Assembly (NCBI GenBank): GCA_017390595.1
Contig: JAFPBC010000251.1
Span: forward strand, 1-13,851
Direction: 5' to 3'
Source of the DNA: Selenomonadales bacterium
GTDB taxonomy: Bacteria > Bacillota > Negativicutes > RGIG982
Length of the DNA stretch: 13,851 nucleotides
This document shows, in pieces, positions 6,150 to 13,353 of this stretch. The position numbers and the translations under genes are program-made. The notes below the pieces were generated by a model. It ran no database searches and was not told the origin of the DNA. It was given only the letters and a program-made list of their open reading frames with translations. The first letter of the stretch is position 1; each line of letters opens with the position of its first letter.

Positions 6150-6413
6150 TTTTGAATCCTCCTTGGAATCGATACTGTTCGCAGGTGCACAGCACCAATA
6201 TGACAATGGCGGATATTCATCGGCAACGAGTGACCGTGTTTCCTCTTGCGTTTGAACATCTGTTTGTCATACTCCTACCGCATTCGGTAGGTATGTATGC
6301 GTCTGTCGTATTCCAAAAAGGTCGACTGAACGATCGACATCGTCTGCTGTCGTTTCTTCTGTTTCGTCTGTCCCCTGTCTGCTGTCTGTGTCCTGTGGGG
6401 TGACCGTTCAGCC
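6150..6413 (-). promoter_or_regulatory. Long 5' leader of ompM with U-free tract and hairpins
   Basis: If transcription starts about 7 bases after the -10 box, the leader is about 260 bases. Bases 6340-6402 contain no A on the plus strand, so the transcript has 63 consecutive bases without U and seven ACAG copies. Further along are GTCGA/TCGAC (6321-6325 with 6334-6338) followed by CTTTTT, an 11-bp hairpin with a 2-base bulge (6268-6295), and a 5-bp hairpin (6184-6196). The leader has no convincing gene. It accounts for most of the 374-base gap between ompM and the DUF3084 gene; the rest is the promoter and the upstream terminator. Confidence 0.6.
6268..6295 (-). other. Stable hairpin in the ompM leader
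   Basis: CTACCG (6275-6280) pairs with CGGTAG (6285-6290) around a 4-base loop. CATAC (6268-6272) pairs with GTATG (6291-6295), with a 2-base bulge at 6273-6274. The next bases on the transcript are not U-rich, so this is leader structure rather than a terminator. Confidence 0.6.
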
Positions 6414-6419
6414 AAGATA

Positions 6420-6449
6420 GTTATACCATGCGGCGGGCAGTAGGGTCAA
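6420..6449 (-). promoter_or_regulatory. Sigma-70 promoter of ompM
   Basis: On the minus strand, TTGACC (6449-6444, 5 of 6 consensus) and TATAAC (6425-6420, 5 of 6) are separated by 18 bases, with a TGG just before the -10 box that makes it an extended -10. It lies just after the terminator of the upstream operon and is the best promoter in the window, as expected for an abundant porin. Confidence 0.8.
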
Positions 6450-6479
6450 CGCAAACAATTTTCCATTTTTCAAGCAAAA

Positions 6480-6511
6480 ACAGGGAGTCTGACTTTTGTC
6501 AAACTCCCTGT
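6480..6511 (-). terminator. Rho-independent terminator of the kdsA-to-DUF3084 operon
   Basis: ACAGGGAGT (6480-6488) pairs with ACTCCCTGT (6503-6511). After one C.A mismatch, TGAC pairs with GTCA around a TTTT loop on the plus strand. On the minus strand the stem is followed by TTTTTGCTTG. It begins 12 bases after the DUF3084 stop codon. Confidence 0.92.
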
Positions 6512-6523
6512 CTGCTTCTGTTT

Positions 6524-7741
6524 TTATTTTACTTCGATATTGATGCGAAGAGGCCCTACCGTGTAGATGTCTTCTCGCGTATACGCTTGCAAGACGATGT
6601 CTCCTTCTGCTCTGTTTACCTTATCCACTGCCGCGTATACTTCAGCGGCGCTCATGACACCGACTGTACCTTGGAGCGGGTCAAACAAGAGTCCGCTTTT
6701 GAGTGCGACTTCGTTGACTTTGTGCAGGAATAAGAGGACTGTTTCTTCCGAATTGACACGATCTTCCGCTTTGAACGACTGTTCGTAGACGAGCGTTCCG
6801 CGCGGATAGACGAGCTTGTTCGGATAGTGTTCGATGCGAGCGACGACTGCTTCGCCGTAGACACTGTTGCCTGCGGCCGTGACACGCACGATGACGTCAT
6901 CATTGCTCGTTAAGATGCTGTCCAAAGCTCGATCGTAGTCGTCCTGCGATACCCAGAGGACTTTGAGGTTCTGCTCTTTGATATTGAGACGCTGTAAGAT
7001 GCTGTTGTTGATCTGATGGATCGCACCTTGAAGTGTCTGTATCGCTTCTTCTTTCGCCAGACCGTGTTTGATGACAGCCGTTGCCAAGACTTCGCCGTTT
7101 CTGAACATGATCGCACCTTCGCGAACGTTCTGAAGACCTGCCAAGAGCTGGTTCGATATCGCTTCCAGTTCTTTGACTTCTGTTTCGAGCGTCACTTTTG
7201 ATGTCGACAAGTCTTCTACACGACGGTCGAGCTCTTGTTTCGTCGTCTCGAGCATCGTCAGCTGTTCTTGTGCTACGCTGTAATCGCCTTGTACTTTGGT
7301 CAGCTCTTCTGCCGCACGGTCACGTTCGGCTGTCGCTGTCGCGAGTTCACGTGTAACAAGACCGAGACGCTCCGTCGTTTCTCGGATCTGTACATCGAGC
7401 TTGTTGTACTCTTCCATCTGTTTGGCAAGCGCGTCTTGACTGCTCGTCAGTTCCGCGCTTTTTTGTTCGACTTCGTTAGAGAGCGACACGAGCTCGGATT
7501 TCAGCTGTTCCATGCCAAAAAGAGCTGTGCGTACATCGCGCGAAACGAATGTCAATATGCTCATCGTCAGCGCAACTGTCAGCGCGCCCGTGATGACGGT
7601 AACGACGATGGACGTATGTTTAGGGCGAAGTCCCAGAATGGAAAGACGTTTCTTGCCTATCTTAGAACCTAATCGGTCGCCGCCGAAGGCGATCGCACCG
7701 CCCATGATACTCAAAAAGAGGATAAGTGCTATACCGTACAT
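6524..7741 (-). CDS. DUF3084-type inner-membrane coiled-coil protein
   Basis: The 405-aa product has two hydrophobic segments (about 2-20 and 44-66) joined by a basic loop (GKKRLSILGLRPKH), then a long coiled coil (about 74-206) and a globular C-terminal domain of about 200 residues. The layout and the N-terminal sequence match the DUF3084 family, known in cyanobacteria and Negativicutes but without an assigned function. By the positive-inside rule the basic loop is cytoplasmic, so the coiled coil and C-terminal domain should project into the periplasm. A coiled coil of about 130 residues would span roughly 19 nm (1.5 angstrom per residue). The start has GGAGG 6 bases upstream and lies 18 bases after the lptF/G-type stop. 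As last gene of the operon before the terminator, it is a candidate for a role in LPS transport or envelope spacing. Confidence 0.85.
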   Translation of the reverse strand: MYGIALILFLSIMGGAIAFGGDRLGSKIGKKRLSILGLRPKHTSIVVTVITGALTVALTMSILTFVSRDVRTALFGMEQLKSELVSLSNEVEQKSAELTSSQDALAKQMEEYNKLDVQIRETTERLGLVTRELATATAERDRAAEELTKVQGDYSVAQEQLTMLETTKQELDRRVEDLSTSKVTLETEVKELEAISNQLLAGLQNVREGAIMFRNGEVLATAVIKHGLAKEEAIQTLQGAIHQINNSILQRLNIKEQNLKVLWVSQDDYDRALDSILTSNDDVIVRVTAAGNSVYGEAVVARIEHYPNKLVYPRGTLVYEQSFKAEDRVNSEETVLLFLHKVNEVALKSGLLFDPLQGTVGVMSAAEVYAAVDKVNRAEGDIVLQAYTREDIYTVGPLRINIEVK

Positions 7742-7759
7742 TCCATTCCTCCTTCCCTG

Positions 7760-8845
7760 TTATTTCGAGGCTCTGCGTATCAGGTAGATACCTGCCAATA
7801 TGCCGATAAGATTCGGTGTCCATGCCGCAAGCATAGGCGGAATGACTGCGCCTTTGCCGAGTGCGCCCGAGATCATCATGATGGCATAATACATGAAGAT
7901 GATCGCAACGCTGATACCAAAACCGAGCGCGGAGCTCTTACGCTGCGGCTGCATACCGAGTGGTGTACCGATGAGCGCGAATACGAAGCACGCCATCGGG
8001 ATCGCGAATCGCTGATGCATCTCAAGTTCGTACTCGCCTGTCGGCACGTACTCTTTTTTGAGCATCTTGATCTGCTGTTTGAGTTCGCGGATGGTCATTT
8101 CTTTCGGCTCTTTTTGTTCACGAGACACTTGTTTCGGTGTCTTTTTGATCGGCATCAACTGTTCTTTGAACGTCATCGTACGTTCCGTACCGTCCGGCTC
8201 GAAGCTGTAGATCGTTCCGTCGTACATCGTCCATTTGTCAGCTTGCCATTTCGCGCGCGGAGCACTTTCCATGCGCGTCAATTCTTCATTTTCGAATTCT
8301 TGGATAGAGATGCCGTGCATCATATTTGTCGTGGCATCGAATTCACGTACATATACGAGTCGTTCCATGTTGCCGTTTTTGACATCTTTGATAACGAGAT
8401 GTTTCTGCGAACGAGCCGCCATGTTGTTTTTGATCTCGTATTCGAGCGTATCTTGGTAAGCCGTATTCGCTCTCGGAACGACGATCTCGTTGAATCCGAC
8501 AGTGAATAAGCTGACGATGAAGGCTACGATGAAAACAGGTGTCGTCAAGCGGAAGAAGCTGATACCGCCCGATTTCATCGCGGTGATCTCACTGCTCGAC
8601 GACAAGCGACCGAATGCCAACAGCGATGCCAGAAGCATCGACATCGGGAATGTCAATACGATAATAGCAGGCAAGCTGAATACAAAGAGCTTCGCAACTG
8701 CTGATATCGATGCACCGTATTCGGTGATATATTGCGCGATTCGAAAGAGCGTGCTCGAACCGATGAACACACTGCAGAACGCACAGATACCAAAGACAAA
8801 CGGTCCCAATAATTCTTTTATAATATACTTATCTAATATTCGCAT
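7760..8845 (-). CDS. LptF/LptG-family LPS export permease
   Basis: The 361-aa protein has the YjgP/YjgQ layout: three membrane helices (about 13-35, 50-78, 101-121), a periplasmic beta-jellyroll (about 122-270) and three further helices (about 279-296, 305-327, 337-356). GRLSSSSEITAMKSGG at 79-94 is the family's cytoplasmic coupling segment that contacts LptB. With LptB it forms the ABC transporter that extracts LPS from the inner membrane. In E. coli two paralogues, LptF and LptG, form a heterodimer; only one gene is present here, so I give no F or G symbol. The ATG at 8845 (MRILDKY) has GGGAG 6 bases upstream; an in-frame GTG at 8863 lacks a ribosome site. It follows lptB by 32 bases. Confidence 0.93.
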   Translation of the reverse strand: MRILDKYIIKELLGPFVFGICAFCSVFIGSSTLFRIAQYITEYGASISAVAKLFVFSLPAIIVLTFPMSMLLASLLAFGRLSSSSEITAMKSGGISFFRLTTPVFIVAFIVSLFTVGFNEIVVPRANTAYQDTLEYEIKNNMAARSQKHLVIKDVKNGNMERLVYVREFDATTNMMHGISIQEFENEELTRMESAPRAKWQADKWTMYDGTIYSFEPDGTERTMTFKEQLMPIKKTPKQVSREQKEPKEMTIRELKQQIKMLKKEYVPTGEYELEMHQRFAIPMACFVFALIGTPLGMQPQRKSSALGFGISVAIIFMYYAIMMISGALGKGAVIPPMLAAWTPNLIGILAGIYLIRRASK

Positions 8846-8877
8846 ACCGTTCTCCCTACACACTCATTTTGTGGCGA

Positions 8878-9597
8878 TCACATACTGAAGTTTTCGCCCA
8901 GATAGAATTTCCGTGCTATTTCACTTTCGGCGATCGTTTTCGAATCCCCTTCTATCAAGATCTTGCCTTCGCTCAAAATATACGCACGGTCTACGATGCT
9001 GAGTGTTTCACGCACGTTATGGTCTGTGATCAATATCCCGATACCGCGCTGTTTCAAGTACGACACGATCGATTGGATGTCTGCGACCGCGATCGGGTCG
9101 ACACCCGCGAACGGTTCGTCGAGCAGAATGAAGTTCGGCTCAACAGCAAGACATCTGGCGATCTCTACGCGGCGACGTTCCCCGCCCGACAGTTCGCTTC
9201 CTTTACGTTTTCTGACGTGCTGGACGTTGAATTCATCTAAGAGACTTTCAAGCTTCGCTTCGCGTTCGTCTTTTGTCATCGCAGTCGTCTCCAAGATAGC
9301 GCGGAGGTTGTCTTCTACCGACAATTTGCGGAAGATAGACGCTTCCTGTGCCAGGTATCCGATACCGAGACGCGAACGCAAGTGCATCGGCATACCGGCT
9401 ACATCTTGATCGCCGACATAGACACTGCCCGCCGACGGCTGCTCGATCCCGACGATCATATAAAACGTCGTCGTTTTGCCGGCACCGTTCGGACCGAGAA
9501 GGCCGACGATCTCGCCTTTTTTGACTTGGATGCTGACACCGTCTACTACGTTGCGGTTTTTATACGTTTTGACCAAATTTTCCGTTCTGATAATCAT
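8878..9597 (-). CDS. lptB: LPS export ABC transporter ATPase LptB
   Basis: This 239-aa ABC ATPase has every expected motif: Walker A GPNGAGKT (35-42), Q-loop Q84, signature LSGGE (136-140), Walker B FILLDEP (156-162) and the H-loop histidine 193 in ITDHNVRETL. FAGVDPIAV after Walker B and the length are typical of LptB (E. coli 241 aa) rather than of branched-chain amino acid ATPases. It powers LPS extraction from the inner membrane through LptF/G and on to LptC. It lies between lptA (22-base gap) and the lptF/G-type gene, the usual Lpt context. The start has AGAGGAA about 10 bases upstream. Confidence 0.97.
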   Translation of the reverse strand: MIIRTENLVKTYKNRNVVDGVSIQVKKGEIVGLLGPNGAGKTTTFYMIVGIEQPSAGSVYVGDQDVAGMPMHLRSRLGIGYLAQEASIFRKLSVEDNLRAILETTAMTKDEREAKLESLLDEFNVQHVRKRKGSELSGGERRRVEIARCLAVEPNFILLDEPFAGVDPIAVADIQSIVSYLKQRGIGILITDHNVRETLSIVDRAYILSEGKILIEGDSKTIAESEIARKFYLGENFSM

Positions 9598-9619
9598 ACT
9601 TTATTCGTTCCTCTCACCA

Positions 9620-10342
9620 TTAAGAGTTCGCATCATTCGTATCTTTGATCACCAAATGACTGCCGCCTCGCGATTGGAGCTCATTACCGTCGAGAAGGAT
9701 GGTCAGTTCGTTGCCTTTGAGCTGATTGCCGTTTTGCACCGCTTGCGCGTTGCCTTTTAAGACGATCTTATTTTGACCCGTTTTCTCTCCGTAATAGAAT
9801 GCTTTGTCGCTCGTTGCCGTCAAGTTGTGCGTCTGGCTGTTGATCTGTACGCCACCTGTTGCTACCGCTTCTTCTTTCGGCATCGAAGCTTCGATACGAG
9901 GCGCGGTAAGCGTGCCGTCTGCTGTTACGAGACGAGCGTTACCGTCAGCCACCGCAAATTCTTTATCCGTATAATAGACAAGGCGCGGACCTGTCAAACG
10001 GTTGTTTTCTTTTGTAAGGTCAACGTTGCCCGTTGCCGTGAATACGGTCTCGTTGGCAATATTGACTTGGTTCGCCTTGAGCGTCGCACCTTCTTGATGC
10101 ATAACGACACCGCCCGAGACAGTACCTTCTTTTGCTTTCATATTATAAACAGCATGTGCGCCCTGCACTTTTGCAGTGCCCTGCACGATCACGACATGGC
10201 CGTTCGCTCTGAGCACACCTTTTTTCGAATCATATTCGATGCTGTCGGCTTTCATATCAACAGGAGCATCTACCGCACCGACGATCGGCATCGCCGCCAT
10301 CAGTGTAAGCATCATACCTATACCGGCTGCTTTCCATTTCAT
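9620..10342 (-). CDS. lptA: Periplasmic LPS bridge protein LptA
   Basis: The 240-aa product has a signal peptide (1-23, ending VGA) and an OstA/LptA jellyroll built of repeated short strands, for example VDMKADSIEYDSKKGVLRAN from about 28 and further repeats such as ANGHVVIVQG, GNVDLTKEN and LKGNAQAVQNGNQLKGNELT. LptA forms the periplasmic bridge along which LPS slides from LptC to LptD. E. coli LptA is 185 aa, so this one is longer and may add strands to the bridge. The ATG at 10342 (MKWK) is chosen because AGGAGA lies about 9 bases upstream. An in-frame GTG at 10351 overlaps the lptC stop as GTGA but is too close to that ribosome site; it would add three residues. Confidence 0.93.
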   Translation of the reverse strand: MKWKAAGIGMMLTLMAAMPIVGAVDAPVDMKADSIEYDSKKGVLRANGHVVIVQGTAKVQGAHAVYNMKAKEGTVSGGVVMHQEGATLKANQVNIANETVFTATGNVDLTKENNRLTGPRLVYYTDKEFAVADGNARLVTADGTLTAPRIEASMPKEEAVATGGVQINSQTHNLTATSDKAFYYGEKTGQNKIVLKGNAQAVQNGNQLKGNELTILLDGNELQSRGGSHLVIKDTNDANS

Positions 10343-10347
10343 TCGTG

Positions 10348-10893
10348 TCACTCTCCTATCTGAATCGCGTGTGCATTGCCGTCAACACGGATCTTACCGC
10401 TCGTCTGGTCGGCGATCATGTGGTCGCCCGTTACGAGATATCCGTCTTTTTTGACTTCGACATTGCCATCGCAATAGAGATGTTTTTTCTTACCGTCATA
10501 TCTTGCCGTATCGGCTTTCAAAAGTCCGCCGTCCGACTGGGTTGCTTCGATAGCACCATCCATCGTGATGATGTTTTCTTTCTGATCGTACGACGCTTCT
10601 TGTGCTACCAATTTGGTGACTGTTCCATCTTCACGATAGAATGCACCTTTCATATCTTTCATCACAACGACATTCGACTGAAGATCGATCTGCATCGTCT
10701 CGGCCGTTACTTCCCAAATGAGTTTGCCGTTTTTTTCTTCTTTTAAAACATTACCACTGTAAGACATCATTCGGTCGGGTACCTGTTCTTTTACCTTCTG
10801 CGTAATATCGGGACCTTCGTCCGAGATATACCAGATGAACCCACCGATCAAAACAGCAAACAGCGCAATGACTGCCATAATTTTCTTGTTCAT
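10348..10893 (-). CDS. lptC: LPS export protein LptC
   Basis: The 181-aa protein has an uncleaved N-terminal membrane anchor (about 5-23, IMAVIALFAVLIGGFIWYI) and a periplasmic beta-jellyroll with the Lpt strand pattern, such as LIWEVTAETMQIDL, ASYDQKENIITMDGAI and GYLVTGDHMIADQTSGKIRV. It receives LPS from LptB/LptF/G and passes it to LptA. Its length is close to that of E. coli LptC (191 aa). The start has AAAGGAG 7 bases upstream. It sits 24 bases after the acyltransferase gene and directly before lptA, the same order as in proteobacterial lptC-lptA-lptB clusters. Confidence 0.94.
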   Translation of the reverse strand: MNKKIMAVIALFAVLIGGFIWYISDEGPDITQKVKEQVPDRMMSYSGNVLKEEKNGKLIWEVTAETMQIDLQSNVVVMKDMKGAFYREDGTVTKLVAQEASYDQKENIITMDGAIEATQSDGGLLKADTARYDGKKKHLYCDGNVEVKKDGYLVTGDHMIADQTSGKIRVDGNAHAIQIGE

Positions 10894-10917
10894 GATCGCG
10901 CTCCTTTACTGCTTCTT

Positions 10918-11811
10918 TTACTGTGCCTTCAGTGCTTTTTCATCCGCTTTTTCGATCGGTGTATTCCAGCGTCTCTGGAACCAAAGCCAATTCTGCGGAT
11001 ATGCACGGATCACATCTTCGATGATCTTTGTCATTCGTTTCGTATTTTCGTAGAGGTCTCTTTCTTCGTCACCTGTTGCTTGGAGCTGTACAGGCGGCTG
11101 AATGAGCATCTGATGACCGCCTTCGGGTTTACGCACGATGAAGATCGGGATGACCGGAGAACGGAATCGTTTCGCAAATACAGCAGGCCCTAACGGAGTC
11201 GATGCCATTTCGCCCAAAAATTCGATGAACGCACCGCTTCTGCCTGCGTCTTGGTCGGCAAGGAATCCGAGGATCTTGCCTTTTTTGAGTGCTTTGGCCG
11301 CAGCGACGAGCTCAGTCGTGCCGCGCGAGAATACTTCTACGCCGACCATTTCGCGATACTCGTTGAGTATCTTCGTATGCTGGTCGTTCGGCTGACGTTT
11401 TACGACTGTCGTGACGGGGAATCCTTCCATCGCCAATCGTGCCGCCATCCATTCCCAGTTACCGATATGCGCTGTGAGCACGACGATGCCGTGGCCTTCT
11501 TTGAGTGCGTCGGCAACGTATTCGGGATGATCCATCTCGACATATTTGGAGATGTTGTCTTTGTTCAGACGAGGCATCCACATCATTTCAAGGAAGCTTT
11601 GTCCCATATGATGACAGAGTTTCATCGTCATTTTTTTAGCTTCGTCTTCCGAATATCCCATGCCGCGGCGCATATGCGCGATCGACAGGTTACGTTGTTT
11701 TTTGACGATATGATAATAGAGCGTACCGAGGCCTTTACCGATGGGAGCAAGTGCTCCGTACGGCAAACAGCATACCAGCTTACTCATTGTTTTCAATAAA
11801 CGGTACTGCAT
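10918..11811 (-). CDS. LpxL/HtrB-family lipid A acyltransferase
   Basis: The 297-aa protein belongs to the LpxL/LpxM family, which adds a secondary acyl chain to Kdo-lipid A at the inner membrane. The catalytic HxxxxE motif is H115 to E120 in AHIGNWEW. LADQDAG and the C-terminal YPQNWLWFQRRW are family hallmarks. A moderately hydrophobic N-terminal segment (about 12-35) may anchor it. Only one such gene is in the window, so I cannot tell whether it is LpxL- or LpxM-like in specificity. The ATG at 11811 (MQYRLL) has AAAGGTGG 5 bases upstream; an in-frame ATG at 11886 would run back into kdsC and has no ribosome site. The gap to kdsC is 19 bases. Confidence 0.93.
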   Translation of the reverse strand: MQYRLLKTMSKLVCCLPYGALAPIGKGLGTLYYHIVKKQRNLSIAHMRRGMGYSEDEAKKMTMKLCHHMGQSFLEMMWMPRLNKDNISKYVEMDHPEYVADALKEGHGIVVLTAHIGNWEWMAARLAMEGFPVTTVVKRQPNDQHTKILNEYREMVGVEVFSRGTTELVAAAKALKKGKILGFLADQDAGRSGAFIEFLGEMASTPLGPAVFAKRFRSPVIPIFIVRKPEGGHQMLIQPPVQLQATGDEERDLYENTKRMTKIIEDVIRAYPQNWLWFQRRWNTPIEKADEKALKAQ

Positions 11812-11830
11812 GATATCCACCTTTTCCGAG

Positions 11831-12373
11831 TTATTGCGCCGTACCTTCAGGCGCATCGTCACGGTATTTTGCGACGAGCGTTTCAAAACGGTCTTGTGCT
11901 TTCAAGATCATTTCGACGATCTCACGCACCGCACCGCGTCCGCCTTCTTTTTCGGAGACGTACACAGCGGCTGATTTGACTTCCGCTACCGCGTTGGCTA
12001 CCGCGCAAGGCAGTCCGACACGGTTCATGACGGGAATATCTATGAGGTCATCACCGATATAGCAGACTTCTTCTGCTTTGAGGTCATGTTTGGCCAAAAG
12101 ATCGGCAAGTGCCGCTTTTTTGCTCATACTGCCTTGATATACATCATCTATCTTGAGTTCCGCACTGCGAAGACGCACGATATCGCTCGTGCGGCCTGTT
12201 ATCACAGCGACTTTGTGTCCTGCTTGACGAAAGAGCGAGATGCCCATACCGTCTTGTACGTTGAATTGCTTGAACAGTTCGCCTTCGTTGCCGAAGAATA
12301 TCTGACCGTTCGTCAATACACCATCAACGTCTAAGATGAGCATTTTGACTCGTTTGATGCGTTCGTTCATCAT
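11831..12373 (-). CDS. kdsC: 3-deoxy-D-manno-octulosonate 8-phosphate phosphatase
   Basis: This 180-aa HAD-superfamily phosphatase releases Kdo from Kdo 8-phosphate. Motif I is DVDGVLTNG (residues 15-23, nucleophile D15 and general acid D17), motif II is the threonine in VITGR (59), motif III is supplied by a lysine near 85-86, and motif IV is GDDLID (107-112). The usual family motif is DVDGVLTDG; here Asn replaces the last Asp, which is not a catalytic residue. The cap-less, short form matches KdsC (E. coli 188 aa). The first ATG (12373) overlaps the kdsD stop as ATGA. The second ATG, one codon later, has the better spacing (7 bases) from GGGAG, so the start may be 12370. Confidence 0.95.
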   Translation of the reverse strand: MMNERIKRVKMLILDVDGVLTNGQIFFGNEGELFKQFNVQDGMGISLFRQAGHKVAVITGRTSDIVRLRSAELKIDDVYQGSMSKKAALADLLAKHDLKAEEVCYIGDDLIDIPVMNRVGLPCAVANAVAEVKSAAVYVSEKEGGRGAVREIVEMILKAQDRFETLVAKYRDDAPEGTAQ

Positions 12374-13338
12374 ACCACTCCCTGACGGAGAAGGTCAGTC
12401 AAGTGAAGGATGCCGATGGCACGGAATTTCTCATCGACGACAGGAAGGACGGTGATCGGTCTCGGCTGGTGTTTTTCCATGATATGGAGTGCTTCTGCCG
12501 CCAATTTGTCCTTGGTGATCGTTTTCGGTGTGCGCGTCATGATGCGGCTGACCGGATAGTCGAGGAATTCGTGGCCTTTGGCAAGACCGCGACGGATGTC
12601 ACCGTCGGTGATGATACCGAGAAGATAGCCGTCACTACTTACGACAGATGCCGCACCGAGACCTTTTGCCGTCATGGTGAAGAGTGCCGTTTTGACCGAC
12701 TGGTCTTCTGTTACTTTCGGATTGTCTTCGCCTGCGTGCATGACTTTTTCTACTGTCAGGAGCAGTTTGCGTCCGAGCGAACCGCCCGGATGGAAGAGTG
12801 CGAAGTCGGACGGCGTGAAGTTGCGTTCCGACAAGAGTGCGACTGCGAGCGCGTCGCCCATGGCAAGTGCCGCTGTCGTAGATGCGGTCGGTGCCAATCC
12901 GAGCGGACAAGCTTCGCGTTCTACGCCTGCATTCAAGAATACTTCTGCATTTTTGACGAGCGTGGAGCTCTCTACACCGCAGAGCGCGATGATCTTCGCG
13001 CCGATGCGTTTGATGCTCGGCAGGATGTTGAGGATCTCGCCCGTTTCACCGCTGTTGGAGAGCGCGAGTACAACGTCGTCTGCCGTTACCATACCGAGGT
13101 CGCCGTGGATACCTTCCGCCGGATGGAGGAAGAACGACGGCGTGCCTGTGCTGGCAAGTGTTGCTGTGATCTTTTTGCCGATGATGCCCGATTTGCCCAT
13201 GCCTGTTACGACGACACGACCGCGACAGTCGAGTATCATTTTAACGGCATCGACGAAATGTGCATCGATACGGTCAAGGAGCGAAAGGATCGCATCCGAT
13301 TCTATTTTGAGTACTTGTTTGGCTTGTTCAATCATCAT
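12370..13338 (-). CDS. kdsD: D-arabinose 5-phosphate isomerase (SIS plus two CBS domains)
   Basis: The 322-aa KpsF/GutQ-family enzyme converts ribulose 5-phosphate to arabinose 5-phosphate, the first step towards Kdo. The SIS domain spans about 40-170 with TGMGKSG (45-51), HPAEGIHGDLG (72-82), SNSGETGE (94-101) and APTAST (149-154). FHPGGSLGR (182-190) follows, then two CBS domains (about 198-255 and 262-322), each ending in the GI..DGD or GI..TDL type strand. The length matches E. coli KdsD (328 aa). The first of two adjacent ATGs (13338) is preferred because GGAGG lies 7 bases upstream. It lies 15 bases after kdsA and overlaps kdsC by 4 bases. Its location among Kdo genes favours KdsD over a capsule (KpsF) or glucitol (GutQ) paralogue. 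Confidence 0.96.
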   Translation of the reverse strand: MMIEQAKQVLKIESDAILSLLDRIDAHFVDAVKMILDCRGRVVVTGMGKSGIIGKKITATLASTGTPSFFLHPAEGIHGDLGMVTADDVVLALSNSGETGEILNILPSIKRIGAKIIALCGVESSTLVKNAEVFLNAGVEREACPLGLAPTASTTAALAMGDALAVALLSERNFTPSDFALFHPGGSLGRKLLLTVEKVMHAGEDNPKVTEDQSVKTALFTMTAKGLGAASVVSSDGYLLGIITDGDIRRGLAKGHEFLDYPVSRIMTRTPKTITKDKLAAEALHIMEKHQPRPITVLPVVDEKFRAIGILHLTDLLRQGVV

Positions 13339-13353
13339 AGGATGGCCTCCGTC

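Noticed and set aside
6150..6206. Extended ompM start at 6206
   Set aside because: It would put about 19 polar residues before a perfect signal peptide and has no ribosome site, while AAGGAGG precedes the ATG at 6149.
6222..6342. Two short open frames in the ompM leader (about 21 and 17 codons), the first ending just before the second begins
   Set aside because: The first has no ribosome site and the second has GGAG almost touching its ATG. Neither has a recognisable leader-peptide feature such as codon runs, so chance is the simpler explanation.
6341..6400. Possible CRISPR-like or microsatellite repeat in the CTGT-rich stretch
   Set aside because: The CTGT copies are irregularly spaced with no constant repeat unit or spacers; it is a composition bias, reported as such.
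11812..11886. Extended start of the acyltransferase gene at 11886
   Set aside because: It lies within kdsC and lacks a ribosome site; the ATG at 11811 has AAAGGTGG at the right distance and starts the family-like N-terminus.
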